Assembly: GCF_002531935.1 (NCBI RefSeq) | Contig: NZ_NWSV01000013.1 | Location: forward strand, 62,001 to 126,000 | Direction: 5' to 3' | Origin: Rhizobium chutanense | GTDB lineage: Bacteria > Pseudomonadota > Alphaproteobacteria > Rhizobiales > Rhizobiaceae | DNA: 64,000 bases | Shown: positions 26,543 through 34,119 of the stretch, piece after piece | Numbering within the stretch: the stretch's first letter is position 1 | Layout: each line of letters starts with the position of its first letter | Made by a program: the position numbers and the translations under genes | Notes under the pieces: model-generated | What the model was told of the DNA's origin: nothing | The model's input: the letters and a program-made list of their open reading frames with translations, nothing else | Databases searched by the model: none

Positions 26543-27343
26543 CTATATCAACTCAAGCGCAGTGGCCCTGGCGACCGCTTCGCTCGTCGTGGCGACGGTC
26601 AGCTTCCGGCGCGCCGAAGCGAGATAGAGTTGTACCGCGCTGACCGAAATGGACAGGCGGGCGCCGATCTGTTTTGCCAGAAGGCCATTCGCCGTCATAC
26701 CCAGGCATTGGAGTTCGCGGCGCGACAATTGCGGGAAATCCGCACTTTTTCTCATGCCCGAAAGAACCATTGCCCTGTCATGGAGATGGTGGGCGAGAAA
26801 CTGGAGATCGCGGATGCTGTCCACACGGAACTGCCGCCAATAGGCATCGGGATGGTTTGATGTGACGGTAAACAGCGATCGCTCGCCTTGCGGTCCCCGC
26901 ACCGGCAGGGTGATGCCTTGCCGGCCGACGCCGAAGGCCATCGCCTCCTTGAAGAAGATCTGCGCCCGACCTGAATCCCATTTCGACGCGAACCATTCTA
27001 CCGGCAGGAAACCGCGCCGGCCGAGGCGCACGATGGGATCGATGCTGAAATAGTCCCGCTCACGATATTGCTTCACCCACTCGGGCGGATAGGTCAGCAT
27101 CAGCAATGGATTGTCGGCGGAGGCCCCGGAAGAGCGGGTCACATGCAGAACCATATGCGAGATCGCATAGATGTGGCGGACTTCATCGAGCGTTGCTTCC
27201 AGATCCTGCAATGTCGGCGATGCGGAAATCCGGTCGAGACTATAGAAAAAACGAGAACTGCTCAGCATGAGATGAACTCGAAGTTGCGCGTTTCTTTTTC
27301 TGCTCGCATTGGTATCATTTAGCGATTGCTGATAATAGTCCAT
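26543..27343 (-). CDS. LuxR-family quorum-sensing regulator
   Basis: Partner of the AHL synthase gene immediately upstream. The autoinducer-binding domain has the YPPEWVKQYRERDYFSIDPIV core (Trp, Tyr, Asp-Pro in family positions), and the C-terminal helix-turn-helix reads FPQLSRRELQCLGMTANGLLAKQIGARLSISVSAVQLYLASARRKL. The start is uncertain. An ATG at 27475 overlaps the synthase stop (ATGA, 310 aa) but would add an Arg-rich, unlikely leader. The Met at 27343 gives 266 aa, and the Met at 27268 gives 241 aa, the usual length. I list 27343. It presumably binds the AHL made by the upstream enzyme and may control the rhi-like operon across the divergent region. Confidence 0.85.
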   Translation of the reverse strand: MDYYQQSLNDTNASRKRNAQLRVHLMLSSSRFFYSLDRISASPTLQDLEATLDEVRHIYAISHMVLHVTRSSGASADNPLLMLTYPPEWVKQYRERDYFSIDPIVRLGRRGFLPVEWFASKWDSGRAQIFFKEAMAFGVGRQGITLPVRGPQGERSLFTVTSNHPDAYWRQFRVDSIRDLQFLAHHLHDRAMVLSGMRKSADFPQLSRRELQCLGMTANGLLAKQIGARLSISVSAVQLYLASARRKLTVATTSEAVARATALELI

Positions 27344-27471
27344 ACCCCCGCATGACGTGAAAAATGCGTTAAGGTCCGGCGTCGCATATCCCACTCTGGA
27401 CGACGGTTCTCTCCGTCTCCCCGGAACGGCGGATCGCTGCCGCGACAACCACCGCGTATGGCACCGTCCGT

Positions 27472-28122
27472 TCATCTGATTCCCCCATGTCTTTCATCGA
27501 CGGCAGCTCCGGCGGGATTGCCAGAGGCCTGCTCGATAAGCCGGGAGAGATTGGCGCGAAGCGTGCGGCCATTGTCCGCCGTCACCTCCCACAGGCCGAC
27601 ATAGAGATTGCCGATTTCGGGCCGGGATCTGGCAAGCGGGATCGGTCTCCAGCCGATCCTGCGATAGACGCCAGTCATCGCGGCGTCATAGACGCCGACG
27701 ATGCTTTCGATGCCGGTGTCGAGCGCGAGATCGCAAAGCCCGCAGAGCAGTTCCGTGGCGACCGTGCGCGACGAATTGTGATCGGCGTGGGCAAGCGGAT
27801 GAACGCAGAAGCGAGTGCATTCCCACGTCGTCGGGCTGTCGACATCGATGGGATCGTCGAAGAATTGACGAAATTCGCTCTTGAGCATCGTCGCCCCCGT
27901 CGTCGGCAACAGACGCAGCGAGCCCGTCAGCGCGCCGGAGGGCCATTGCGTCACGAGATAGACGGGATCTTCCGTCTCGTCGTATCGATCCCTTTCCCAC
28001 TCATCCCTGACGTCGACCTGCCATCCCAGCCGATCGCGAAAAACGGCGGCGCGAGCCCGAAACATTTCGTCGAAAGCACGCCGATCGGTCTCGAACATAT
28101 CTTTGGTGAGAATCCGCAACAT
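27472..28122 (-). CDS. acyl-homoserine-lactone synthase (LuxI/RaiI family)
   Basis: 216 residues from the ATG at 28122, preceded by AGGAGG. It carries the invariant LuxI-family residues in register: Arg24, Phe28 and Trp34 (FRARAAVFRDRLGW), Asp45 and Asp48 (ERDRYD), then GSLRLLPTTGATML and WECTRFCV with the catalytic Glu/Arg. It makes an AHL signal from S-adenosylmethionine and an acyl carrier. The rhizobial C-terminal extension and sequence recall RaiI/TraI-type enzymes, but acyl chain length cannot be deduced. Gene order is synthase then regulator on the minus strand, with an XRE gene and the rhi-like operon divergent. Confidence 0.92.
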   Translation of the reverse strand: MLRILTKDMFETDRRAFDEMFRARAAVFRDRLGWQVDVRDEWERDRYDETEDPVYLVTQWPSGALTGSLRLLPTTGATMLKSEFRQFFDDPIDVDSPTTWECTRFCVHPLAHADHNSSRTVATELLCGLCDLALDTGIESIVGVYDAAMTGVYRRIGWRPIPLARSRPEIGNLYVGLWEVTADNGRTLRANLSRLIEQASGNPAGAAVDERHGGIR

Positions 28123-28300
28123 CTCCGTCCTCCTGATCGTCGAAGTTTCACAACGGGAGGCCGACCCACGACAATATGGATATTTCACCAGATTGACCGG
28201 CGCTTCGCTTTGCCTTTCATTTTCATAAGCGATTTCTGATATTGCCCGGCCGAACGCTCTCCGTGGTCGCCAAATTCAAGAGAACATGGGGAGGATTCCG

Positions 28301-28645
28301 ATGACGCACGACCTGGCACGCGGCAAACGCATTCGCGAGGCAATATCCCGCGGCAAGTTCCGGAAAGTTCACGCGCTCGCGGCGGAACTGAACGTATCGG
28401 TCGCCGCCGTCTCTCGCTGGCAGAATGGCGGCCACACCTCGCTCGAAAGCGCCTGCGCGCTGGCCCACCTCCTGGATGTCTCCCTCGACTGGCTGCTGCT
28501 CGGACGGGGGACCATGGATTGGCATCGGAACAGCCCGATCTCGACCACGGAACTGCAACTGGTTCTGGCGCTGCGCGACCGGCCTGCGGCGGCCCGGTTC
28601 AATCTCATGGGACTGGTCGAATCCATCCCCCCGGAACACCCGTAA
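28301..28645 (+). CDS. helix-turn-helix (XRE-type) regulator next to the AHL genes
   Basis: 114 residues from the ATG at 28301, which follows GGGGAGG; a Met at 28286 is the alternative. The DNA-binding part is at about 10-65 (RIREAISRGKFRKVHALAAELNVSVAAVSRWQNGGHTSLESACALAHLLDVSLDWLLLG). The remainder is a short tail without a ligand domain. It is divergent from the AHL synthase and upstream of the rhi-like genes, separated from them by a terminator-like hairpin. It may modulate either the luxI homologue or the rhi-like promoter. Confidence 0.8.
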   Translation: MTHDLARGKRIREAISRGKFRKVHALAAELNVSVAAVSRWQNGGHTSLESACALAHLLDVSLDWLLLGRGTMDWHRNSPISTTELQLVLALRDRPAAARFNLMGLVESIPPEHP

Positions 28646-28651
28646 CGCCAG

Positions 28652-28671
28652 GCGCAATTTTGCGCAGTTTT
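28652..28671 (+). terminator. rho-independent-like terminator after the XRE gene
   Basis: GCGCAA (28652-28657), TT, TTGCGC (28660-28665), followed by AGTTTTT. It is seven bases after the stop codon at 28645. Confidence 0.6.
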
Positions 28672-28830
28672 TCAATCTACGCTCAACACGTTTAGGTTGC
28701 CATCAATAAATTCATCGACAATATTTCTAGCCAGGGTTTCATCAACGGTATAGGCGGAACGGCTTACCCGCCTGCCCTCGCCGCCGCGGAAATCCTTGTT
28801 TTCACTCTCAATCGAGAAAGGTCGTCGACC

Positions 28831-29499
28831 ATGGCTACTTTGCTGACCATCAACGTGAAAAACTTCGAAGCTCAGACGCAAGGCTTCTACTTCTTCCAGC
28901 AACCCGCCGTTTATACCGGCGGCGGGCAAGTCTATTCGAACAGCCTATTCTCGCAATCGCTCGGCAACTACGATGGCACGGGCTCGATCCTGACCTTCCA
29001 GGTCAACCTGCAATATTATGCCGGTATCCAGCAGGCCAATACGCCGCCACAAATCGGCGCCTCTTCCGGCTACGCATCGGCCAGCCGCGCCATCGATCTC
29101 GCTCCGAGTTCAGGGAGCGGTAAGCCGAACGACTGGACGACGGCGACCGTCAATCCGCTCGGTCTTTCCGCACCGGTCTATGGTGAAGGTGTGCAGCCTG
29201 GCGCCTTCCGCATCACCACGCCGGTCTTCAACTCGCCCCCCTATTACAATGTCGGCTCGGCGGTCGCCGTCAATGGCGGCATTGTGCTCTCCAATTTCGT
29301 GCAGGCAAACCCGGCCAGCAACACCGATTGCCAGCCGATCCTGAAATATTACGTCCAGACCGGATCCTATACGCCGGGCAGCGTCATGGACTTCACCCAG
29401 TCGAGCGTTACCGCAGCGCTTGCCGATTTCACCGGCGGCTATACCGTCTGCAACATCACCCTGAACGCCAACGGCACCTGGAGCACACAGCTTCAGTAA
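28831..29499 (+). CDS. RhiA-like rhizosphere-expressed protein
   Basis: 222 residues without signal peptide or membrane segment; rich in Ser, Thr, Gly, Asn and Tyr, and beta-type in character. It begins TINVKNFEAQTQGFYFFQQPAVY and contains SQSLGNYDGTG and NLQYYAGI motifs that recur in the next gene product, so the two are paralogues. I identify it as RhiA-like from three points: about 24 kDa size, the three-gene order with a signal-peptide protein third, and adjacency to luxI/luxR genes, as in the R. leguminosarum rhiABC-rhiR-rhiI locus. The biochemical role of RhiA is not established. A GAAAGG ribosome site precedes the ATG, and a strong hairpin follows the stop. Confidence 0.65.
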   Translation: MATLLTINVKNFEAQTQGFYFFQQPAVYTGGGQVYSNSLFSQSLGNYDGTGSILTFQVNLQYYAGIQQANTPPQIGASSGYASASRAIDLAPSSGSGKPNDWTTATVNPLGLSAPVYGEGVQPGAFRITTPVFNSPPYYNVGSAVAVNGGIVLSNFVQANPASNTDCQPILKYYVQTGSYTPGSVMDFTQSSVTAALADFTGGYTVCNITLNANGTWSTQLQ

Positions 29500-29506
29500 G
29501 CCTCGG

Positions 29507-29550
29507 CAGGCATGCGGGTGAAGAACATCCCTTTTTCACCCGCATGCCTG
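29507..29550 (+). repeat. 16-bp perfect inverted repeat between the first and second rhi-like genes
   Basis: CAGGCATGCGGGTGAA (29507-29522), a 12-base loop, and its exact complement (29535-29550). It begins 8 bases after the stop of the first gene. As RNA it would form a very stable stem that could partly terminate transcription or protect the 3' end of the first message, so the first protein would be made in excess over the downstream ones. Confidence 0.8.
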
Positions 29551-29621
29551 GGCCATCCGCGCAATTGCAGCGCCCACCCGGGTGACGGATAGACTGATCT
29601 AGGACGGGAGTGTCGCACGCC

Positions 29622-30338
29622 ATGACCAGTTCGTCCTACCAGATCATCGTTCGGAACCTGTCGCAGACAACGCAATATTTTTATATCTTCCAGAAGCAGG
29701 CCGCATTCCCTTCGTTGGTCGGCCCTTCGGTTCTCAGCAGCAGCCTCGGCTGCCAAAGCGTCGGCAATTACGCGAGTTCGGGAGCCCAGATCAATTTCGG
29801 TCTGGACAGACAGATCTATGCGGGCGCCCTCAGCACGATGCAATCGGCGCCCTCCTCGCAGCTTATCGCGCTCATCGCGCTCGATGCCACCACGCGATCG
29901 ATCGTCACCAGCACCACGGCGGCCCGCGCGATTACGCTCACCGCAGCCGGCGGCGAGCCGAACAATTGCACGAGCTTGACGCTCGATCCGCTGGGACTTT
30001 CCGCGCCCGCTTACCAATCCGGGGTTCCGGTCGGCGCCTTTGCCATGAACGTGCCCACCTATACGCCCTTACCGGCTCCGGAGCTTTATTGCGGCGTCGC
30101 CGCCTTGAACAACGACCAGGCAATCATCCTGTCGAGCTTCGTTGCCCCTGTCCCCAACGCCGTCATGAGCTGCATTCCGCAGCAGATCTTTTTCGTGAAG
30201 ACGAGTTACCAGCCCGCAGGAACGGTTGTGCCCTATGACGACACCAACGCCGCCCGCTGCGATTTCACCACCGGCTACGGGACCTACACCGTGACTTACA
30301 ACGCTGACGGAACGTTTTCGGCGACAGGAGGACCATAG
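29622..30338 (+). CDS. RhiB-like protein, paralogue of the upstream gene product
   Basis: 238 residues from the ATG at 29622 (a GTG at 29610 overlaps the GGACGGGAG ribosome site). It aligns with its neighbour along much of its length: YQIIVRNLSQTTQYFYIFQKQAAF, QSVGNYASSGAQINFGLD, IYAG, LDPLGLSAPAY and a C-terminal FTTGYGTYTVTYNADGTFS. There is no signal peptide. It contains several Cys that the first protein lacks. It belongs to the same operon as the RhiA-like gene, separated by the hairpin at 29507-29550. It is probably the second gene of a rhiABC-type operon; its molecular function is unknown. Confidence 0.6.
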   Translation: MTSSSYQIIVRNLSQTTQYFYIFQKQAAFPSLVGPSVLSSSLGCQSVGNYASSGAQINFGLDRQIYAGALSTMQSAPSSQLIALIALDATTRSIVTSTTAARAITLTAAGGEPNNCTSLTLDPLGLSAPAYQSGVPVGAFAMNVPTYTPLPAPELYCGVAALNNDQAIILSSFVAPVPNAVMSCIPQQIFFVKTSYQPAGTVVPYDDTNAARCDFTTGYGTYTVTYNADGTFSATGGP

Positions 30339-30407
30339 ATCCAGAATTCCATTCATCACCGACGATCGAGCAGACCATCAAACGCTTGAATCAAAAGGAG
30401 AACAACA

Positions 30408-30812
30408 ATGCTACGGAACACCTCGACATTCGCCGGCCAAACAGTCTGCCGCGGCAAAATCGCCGCCGCGCTCGCCATTGCCAGCCTCTCTCTGCTGGCA
30501 ACCGCGCTGCCCGCCGCCGCGCAACTCGCCTTTTCGCCCGATTGCCGGAACCATCAACCGATCGCCGTCGTGCCGCCGCAGGATGCGATCCTGTTCACCA
30601 AGCAGCCGGCGCCGCATCCGAATGGAACCGCCTCGATATTTGCGATCAACGGCTTGGACACCTATGTCATTCCGGCCGGAGCCAACTCCTGCGTCGTCGC
30701 AGCCCCTCATGCCAATGACGATTATTGCTTCATTGCCCGCAACGACAACACGATCGACGGCGTCGGTTTTGCCGCCATTCGAAATCCGGGCGGCCTGACT
30801 GCCTGCCAGTAG
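30408..30812 (+). CDS. RhiC-like secreted protein
   Basis: 134 residues. AAGGAG lies upstream of the ATG. There is a signal peptide (about 1-38: basic start, then AAALAIASLSLLATALPAAAQ), then a mature domain of about 96 residues with four Cys (in PDCRNH, NSCVV, DDYCFIARND, LTACQ) that could form two disulfides. It is third in the rhi-like operon. RhiC of R. leguminosarum is likewise described as carrying an export signal, which supports the assignment. Likely periplasmic or secreted; no enzymatic motif was seen. Confidence 0.65.
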   Translation: MLRNTSTFAGQTVCRGKIAAALAIASLSLLATALPAAAQLAFSPDCRNHQPIAVVPPQDAILFTKQPAPHPNGTASIFAINGLDTYVIPAGANSCVVAAPHANDDYCFIARNDNTIDGVGFAAIRNPGGLTACQ

Positions 30813-30900
30813 GAGGCAAAGCTCCTCCGCAAAACAGGTCCTCTCTTCGTCTTGGCCGAAGGTTTAAGGCGGGAGAGGAAATAGAGTCGGATCCCGCGTG

Positions 30901-31602
30901 CTACCGCGCGAGCGTCTGCCTGATGCCGGCAATCCCGCGGCGCAGGAAGGGATCAGTGTGGATGTAGAAGAACTGGACCCCCTTCTGCAGCCAATGCGGC
31001 AGTTCGTCGGCGGTGGCAAGCGTGCCGGCAACCTTGCCGGCCGCACGGATCTTGTCGACGGCAACCGCGACCTTGTCCATAACCGCTTCGGGACGCGGCT
31101 CGCCGAAGGGCGGGGCCGGCGGATAGCCCATATCCTGCGAGAGATCGCCGGGTCCGATGAAGAAGACGTCGATGCCGTCGACCTTCAGCATGTCGTCGAG
31201 ATTGTCGACGGCATCTACCGTCTCGATCATCGCCACCACCAGGCGCTTGTCGAAGTCGGAGGGAAGAGCGTAACGGACGGCATCGACGATGGCGCGCGCC
31301 TGTTCGGCCGTATCCACCATCGGAACCATGATCCCGTCGGCGCCCGCGTTGAGGTAGCGGATGATGATCGGGCGCTCGTGCGAATGCGGCCGAATGATCG
31401 CCGCCCCGCCGACGGAGCGAACGATCTGCGCCGTCATGCGCACATCCTCGAAGCTCCAGCTTCCGTGTTCGCAGTCGACGAAGACGGAATCGGCGCCGAG
31501 TTCCACCAGCCGAGCTGCCAGGCCCGACGAGGAATGATGCGGCGTATACATGGTGACGGCCTCGCCGGCCAACAGCCGCGCGCGCAACTTCGCTCCGTTC
31601 AT
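30901..31602 (-). CDS. HpcH/HpaI-family aldolase
   Basis: 233 residues from the ATG at 31602 (GGGAGA upstream). Metal-dependent class II aldolase fold: FVDCEHGSWSFEDV (metal Glu/Asp region), IIRPHSHERPIIIRYLNAGADGIMVPMVDTAEQA (pyruvate/metal site), VAMIETVDAVDNLDDML and VFFIGPGDLSQDMGYP. Relatives cleave 2-keto-3-deoxy or 4-hydroxy-2-oxo acids to pyruvate plus an aldehyde. It is the last gene of the hyuA-hyuB-SDR-aldolase series, 16 bases after the dehydrogenase gene, so it probably performs the final carbon-carbon cleavage of that pathway. The exact substrate is not known. Confidence 0.88.
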   Translation of the reverse strand: MNGAKLRARLLAGEAVTMYTPHHSSSGLAARLVELGADSVFVDCEHGSWSFEDVRMTAQIVRSVGGAAIIRPHSHERPIIIRYLNAGADGIMVPMVDTAEQARAIVDAVRYALPSDFDKRLVVAMIETVDAVDNLDDMLKVDGIDVFFIGPGDLSQDMGYPPAPPFGEPRPEAVMDKVAVAVDKIRAAGKVAGTLATADELPHWLQKGVQFFYIHTDPFLRRGIAGIRQTLAR

Positions 31603-31618
31603 CGATATTCTCCCAATT

Positions 31619-32422
31619 CTACTTTTTCGGCATATCCGGCGTATCGGCCGGCGCTCCGACCCAACGGGCAATTTCGATATCCGCCGACGTGTCCCGCATG
31701 AATGTCGGGCAGATGTGCAGCTCGGGGATCACGGCGCTCTTGTTCAGGCTGGCGCAGAGGACGATCGCACGGGCGACGTCATGAGGATCCATCATGACGG
31801 CACGTTCCTCCTGCAGAGGCGGACGCGCGCGATTATCCATGATCGGCGTATTCGTCTCGCCGGGCAGGATCGTCGTCGCCCGGATCCCCTGATTGCGATA
31901 GGTATTGTGCAGGAAGGTCATGAAGTTCTTCACGCCGGCCTTGGCCGCACCATAGGCCGCGCCGCCGAGCAGGTTGGGGTTGATCACGGCAAGCGACGAG
32001 ACCGTGATGATCGTCCCCTCGCCCTTAGCGATCATGTCCGGAAGCACCGCCTGGGTCAGGTTAAAGACGGCCGTCAGATTGACGTTGATGGTGGAGATCC
32101 ACTCGGCCTCGCTCAGGAAGCGCGCGTTCAGCACCTTGCTGGCACTGCCGGCATTGTTCACCAGGATGTCGACGGGTCCAACGCTGTCCTTGATCTGCTT
32201 TACCCCGGCGAAGATCTCTTCGCGCCTCTCGATATCGAGCGCGTGCGCGACGGCCTTGCCGCCAGCCTCCTCGATCAAGGCCGCCACCTCGCGCAGCGGT
32301 TCGATCCGCCGCCCGGTCAGCACGGTGGTGGCGCCGTCCTTTGCCAGCAGTAGGGCGGTCTCGCGACCGATCCCGGAGCCGGCGCCCGTCACCAGAGCGA
32401 TTTTTCCTTGCAGAAGTCCCAT
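31619..32422 (-). CDS. short-chain dehydrogenase/reductase
   Basis: 267 residues, classical SDR. Cofactor motif TGAGSGIG, DILVNNAGSASK, catalytic Ser in TVSSLAV and the YGAAKAG active site (Tyr-x3-Lys), then LPGETNTPIM. The TGRR after beta-strand 2 suggests NADP(H) preference. It starts 9 bases after the hyuB stop and precedes the aldolase, so it is in the same operon and probably oxidises or reduces a hydroxyl/keto group of the ring-opened or pre-cleaved substrate. Confidence 0.9.
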   Translation of the reverse strand: MGLLQGKIALVTGAGSGIGRETALLLAKDGATTVLTGRRIEPLREVAALIEEAGGKAVAHALDIERREEIFAGVKQIKDSVGPVDILVNNAGSASKVLNARFLSEAEWISTINVNLTAVFNLTQAVLPDMIAKGEGTIITVSSLAVINPNLLGGAAYGAAKAGVKNFMTFLHNTYRNQGIRATTILPGETNTPIMDNRARPPLQEERAVMMDPHDVARAIVLCASLNKSAVIPELHICPTFMRDTSADIEIARWVGAPADTPDMPKK

Positions 32423-32431
32423 GTCTTTTCC

Positions 32432-34108
32432 CTATTCGGCCGCAGCAGCGATCGGGCCAGAATAGCCGTAAATTTCCCGCGCAGCCCTGGCCGTGATCAG
32501 GTTTTCGGAAAGATCCTGCTCGATGAGGGCGCGTGAACGATCGCTGGCAAGTCCCCAACCGCCGCCGCCCGGCGTCTCGACCTCGAGGCGCTGGCCGGTC
32601 TTCAGGACCACCTTGCCCTTCGGGAACTGAGGCTTGCCGTCCTTCAGGACCTTTCCGGCCGATCCGCTCTGCCCTTCGACGACGCCGAAGCAGGGATGGC
32701 GGACACGCTCGGAGGCGAGATAGATGTTCATCGGGCTCTTGCCGAGGTTGCGCAGCACGACACGCTGGCCGAGACCGCCGCGATATTTGCCTGCGCCGCC
32801 GGAGTCGGCGATCAGTTCCTTCCGTTCGGTCAGGACCGGCACGGCAACCTCGAACATCTCGATGGCCGTCACCTTGCAGTTCGAGGGGAAGCTCAGCGTG
32901 TCCAGGCCATCGAGCTCGGCGCGCGCGCCCTGCCCGCCATGGAAATTCTGGACGGAGCCATATTGCGAACCGTCGTTGCGCTGGCCGACGCAATTGGCGG
33001 CCCAGATCGGAGCGCCGCCGCTGTCGCCCATGACCTTCTCGGGCACGACGCCTTCGAGCGCCTTGAAGATCAGCGAGGGAATGACGTGGCCGATCAGGTT
33101 CCGCGAATTGCCCGCCGTCCAGTGCTGCGGATTGAGAATGCAGCCGAGCGGAGCCTCGTCGGTGATCGGGACGATACAGCCCTCGTTGTTCGGCGTTTCG
33201 GGGTCGAGCAGGCATTTCAGCGCATAGACGGAATGGGCGTAGCGATAATTCGTCCGGCAGTTGATCGAATGCAAAACCTGGTCCGACGTGCCGGTATAGT
33301 CGACATGAACGGAGTCATCCCTGATGATGACCGAAGCCTTCAGCGTCACGTCGACATCGTAACCGTCGAGCAGAACCTCGGCGGCATAAGTGCCGTTCGG
33401 CCATTCGCGGATCGCCTTGCGGGTCTGCGCTTCGGAGCGGGAATGGATGGCGCTGGCCAGGCCCTCGACATCGTCGAGACCGTACTCGTCGAGGAATTTG
33501 ACGAGTTCGCGGCCCATGACGTTGTTGGCGGCGATCATCGATTCCAGATCGCCCCGCACCTCTGTCGGAAGGCGGACCGAGGCTTCGATGATGTCGAAGA
33601 CGTCCTGGTTCGGAATACCGGCCTTCAGCAGCTTGACGATCGGGAAGCGGATACCCTCCTCATAGATGTCGCTCGCTTCGGAATGCAGCGGCGCGCCACC
33701 GATATCGGGAAGATGGGCGATGGAGCCGGCATAGGCGACGACCTTGCCGTTCTTGAAGATCGGCGTGATCATCGTGACGTCGGGAAGATGGCCGGTGCCG
33801 ATCTCCGGATCGTTGGTCGCCAGCACGTCGCCCTCTTCGAGCCTGTCGGCCGGGAATTTCGGCAGGAAATAGTTCTGGGCCGCGGCCGGCAGCGAGGTGA
33901 TGAAAACCGGGATCGACCAGGTGCATTGCGCCAGTGCCCGTCCCCTGCTGTCGAGGAGCACGGTGACGTAATCGTGATTCTCGCGGACGATCGGCGAGAA
34001 TGCCGTCTTGCCGAGAACGTTGTCGGCCTGGTCGGCGATGAAGATCAGGCGGTTCCACATGACCTGAAGATTGATCGGGTCGTTGAAATCGGTGGCGGGT
34101 TTCGACAT
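32432..34108 (-). CDS. hydantoinase/oxoprolinase family subunit B
   Basis: 558 residues of the hydantoinase B/oxoprolinase family, full length. It begins DFNDPINLQVMWNRLIFIADQADNVLGKTAFSPIVRENHDY and has LATNDPEIGTGHLPDVTMITPIF and GDSGGAPIWAANCVGQRNDG typical of the B subunit. With the A subunit (11 bases upstream) it would form an ATP-dependent amidohydrolase opening a five-membered lactam or hydantoin. Known substrates in the family are 5-oxoproline, N-methylhydantoin and related cyclic amides. Acetone/acetophenone carboxylases also belong here, but the third carboxylase subunit is missing. Confidence 0.9.
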   Translation of the reverse strand: MSKPATDFNDPINLQVMWNRLIFIADQADNVLGKTAFSPIVRENHDYVTVLLDSRGRALAQCTWSIPVFITSLPAAAQNYFLPKFPADRLEEGDVLATNDPEIGTGHLPDVTMITPIFKNGKVVAYAGSIAHLPDIGGAPLHSEASDIYEEGIRFPIVKLLKAGIPNQDVFDIIEASVRLPTEVRGDLESMIAANNVMGRELVKFLDEYGLDDVEGLASAIHSRSEAQTRKAIREWPNGTYAAEVLLDGYDVDVTLKASVIIRDDSVHVDYTGTSDQVLHSINCRTNYRYAHSVYALKCLLDPETPNNEGCIVPITDEAPLGCILNPQHWTAGNSRNLIGHVIPSLIFKALEGVVPEKVMGDSGGAPIWAANCVGQRNDGSQYGSVQNFHGGQGARAELDGLDTLSFPSNCKVTAIEMFEVAVPVLTERKELIADSGGAGKYRGGLGQRVVLRNLGKSPMNIYLASERVRHPCFGVVEGQSGSAGKVLKDGKPQFPKGKVVLKTGQRLEVETPGGGGWGLASDRSRALIEQDLSENLITARAAREIYGYSGPIAAAAE

Positions 34109-34119
34109 CAGAGTCCCTC

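Noticed and set aside
28123..28300. Search for a lux box between the AHL synthase and the XRE gene
   Set aside because: No 18-20-bp dyad stood out by eye. Only a weak ATATGGATAT motif was seen, not enough to report as a binding site.
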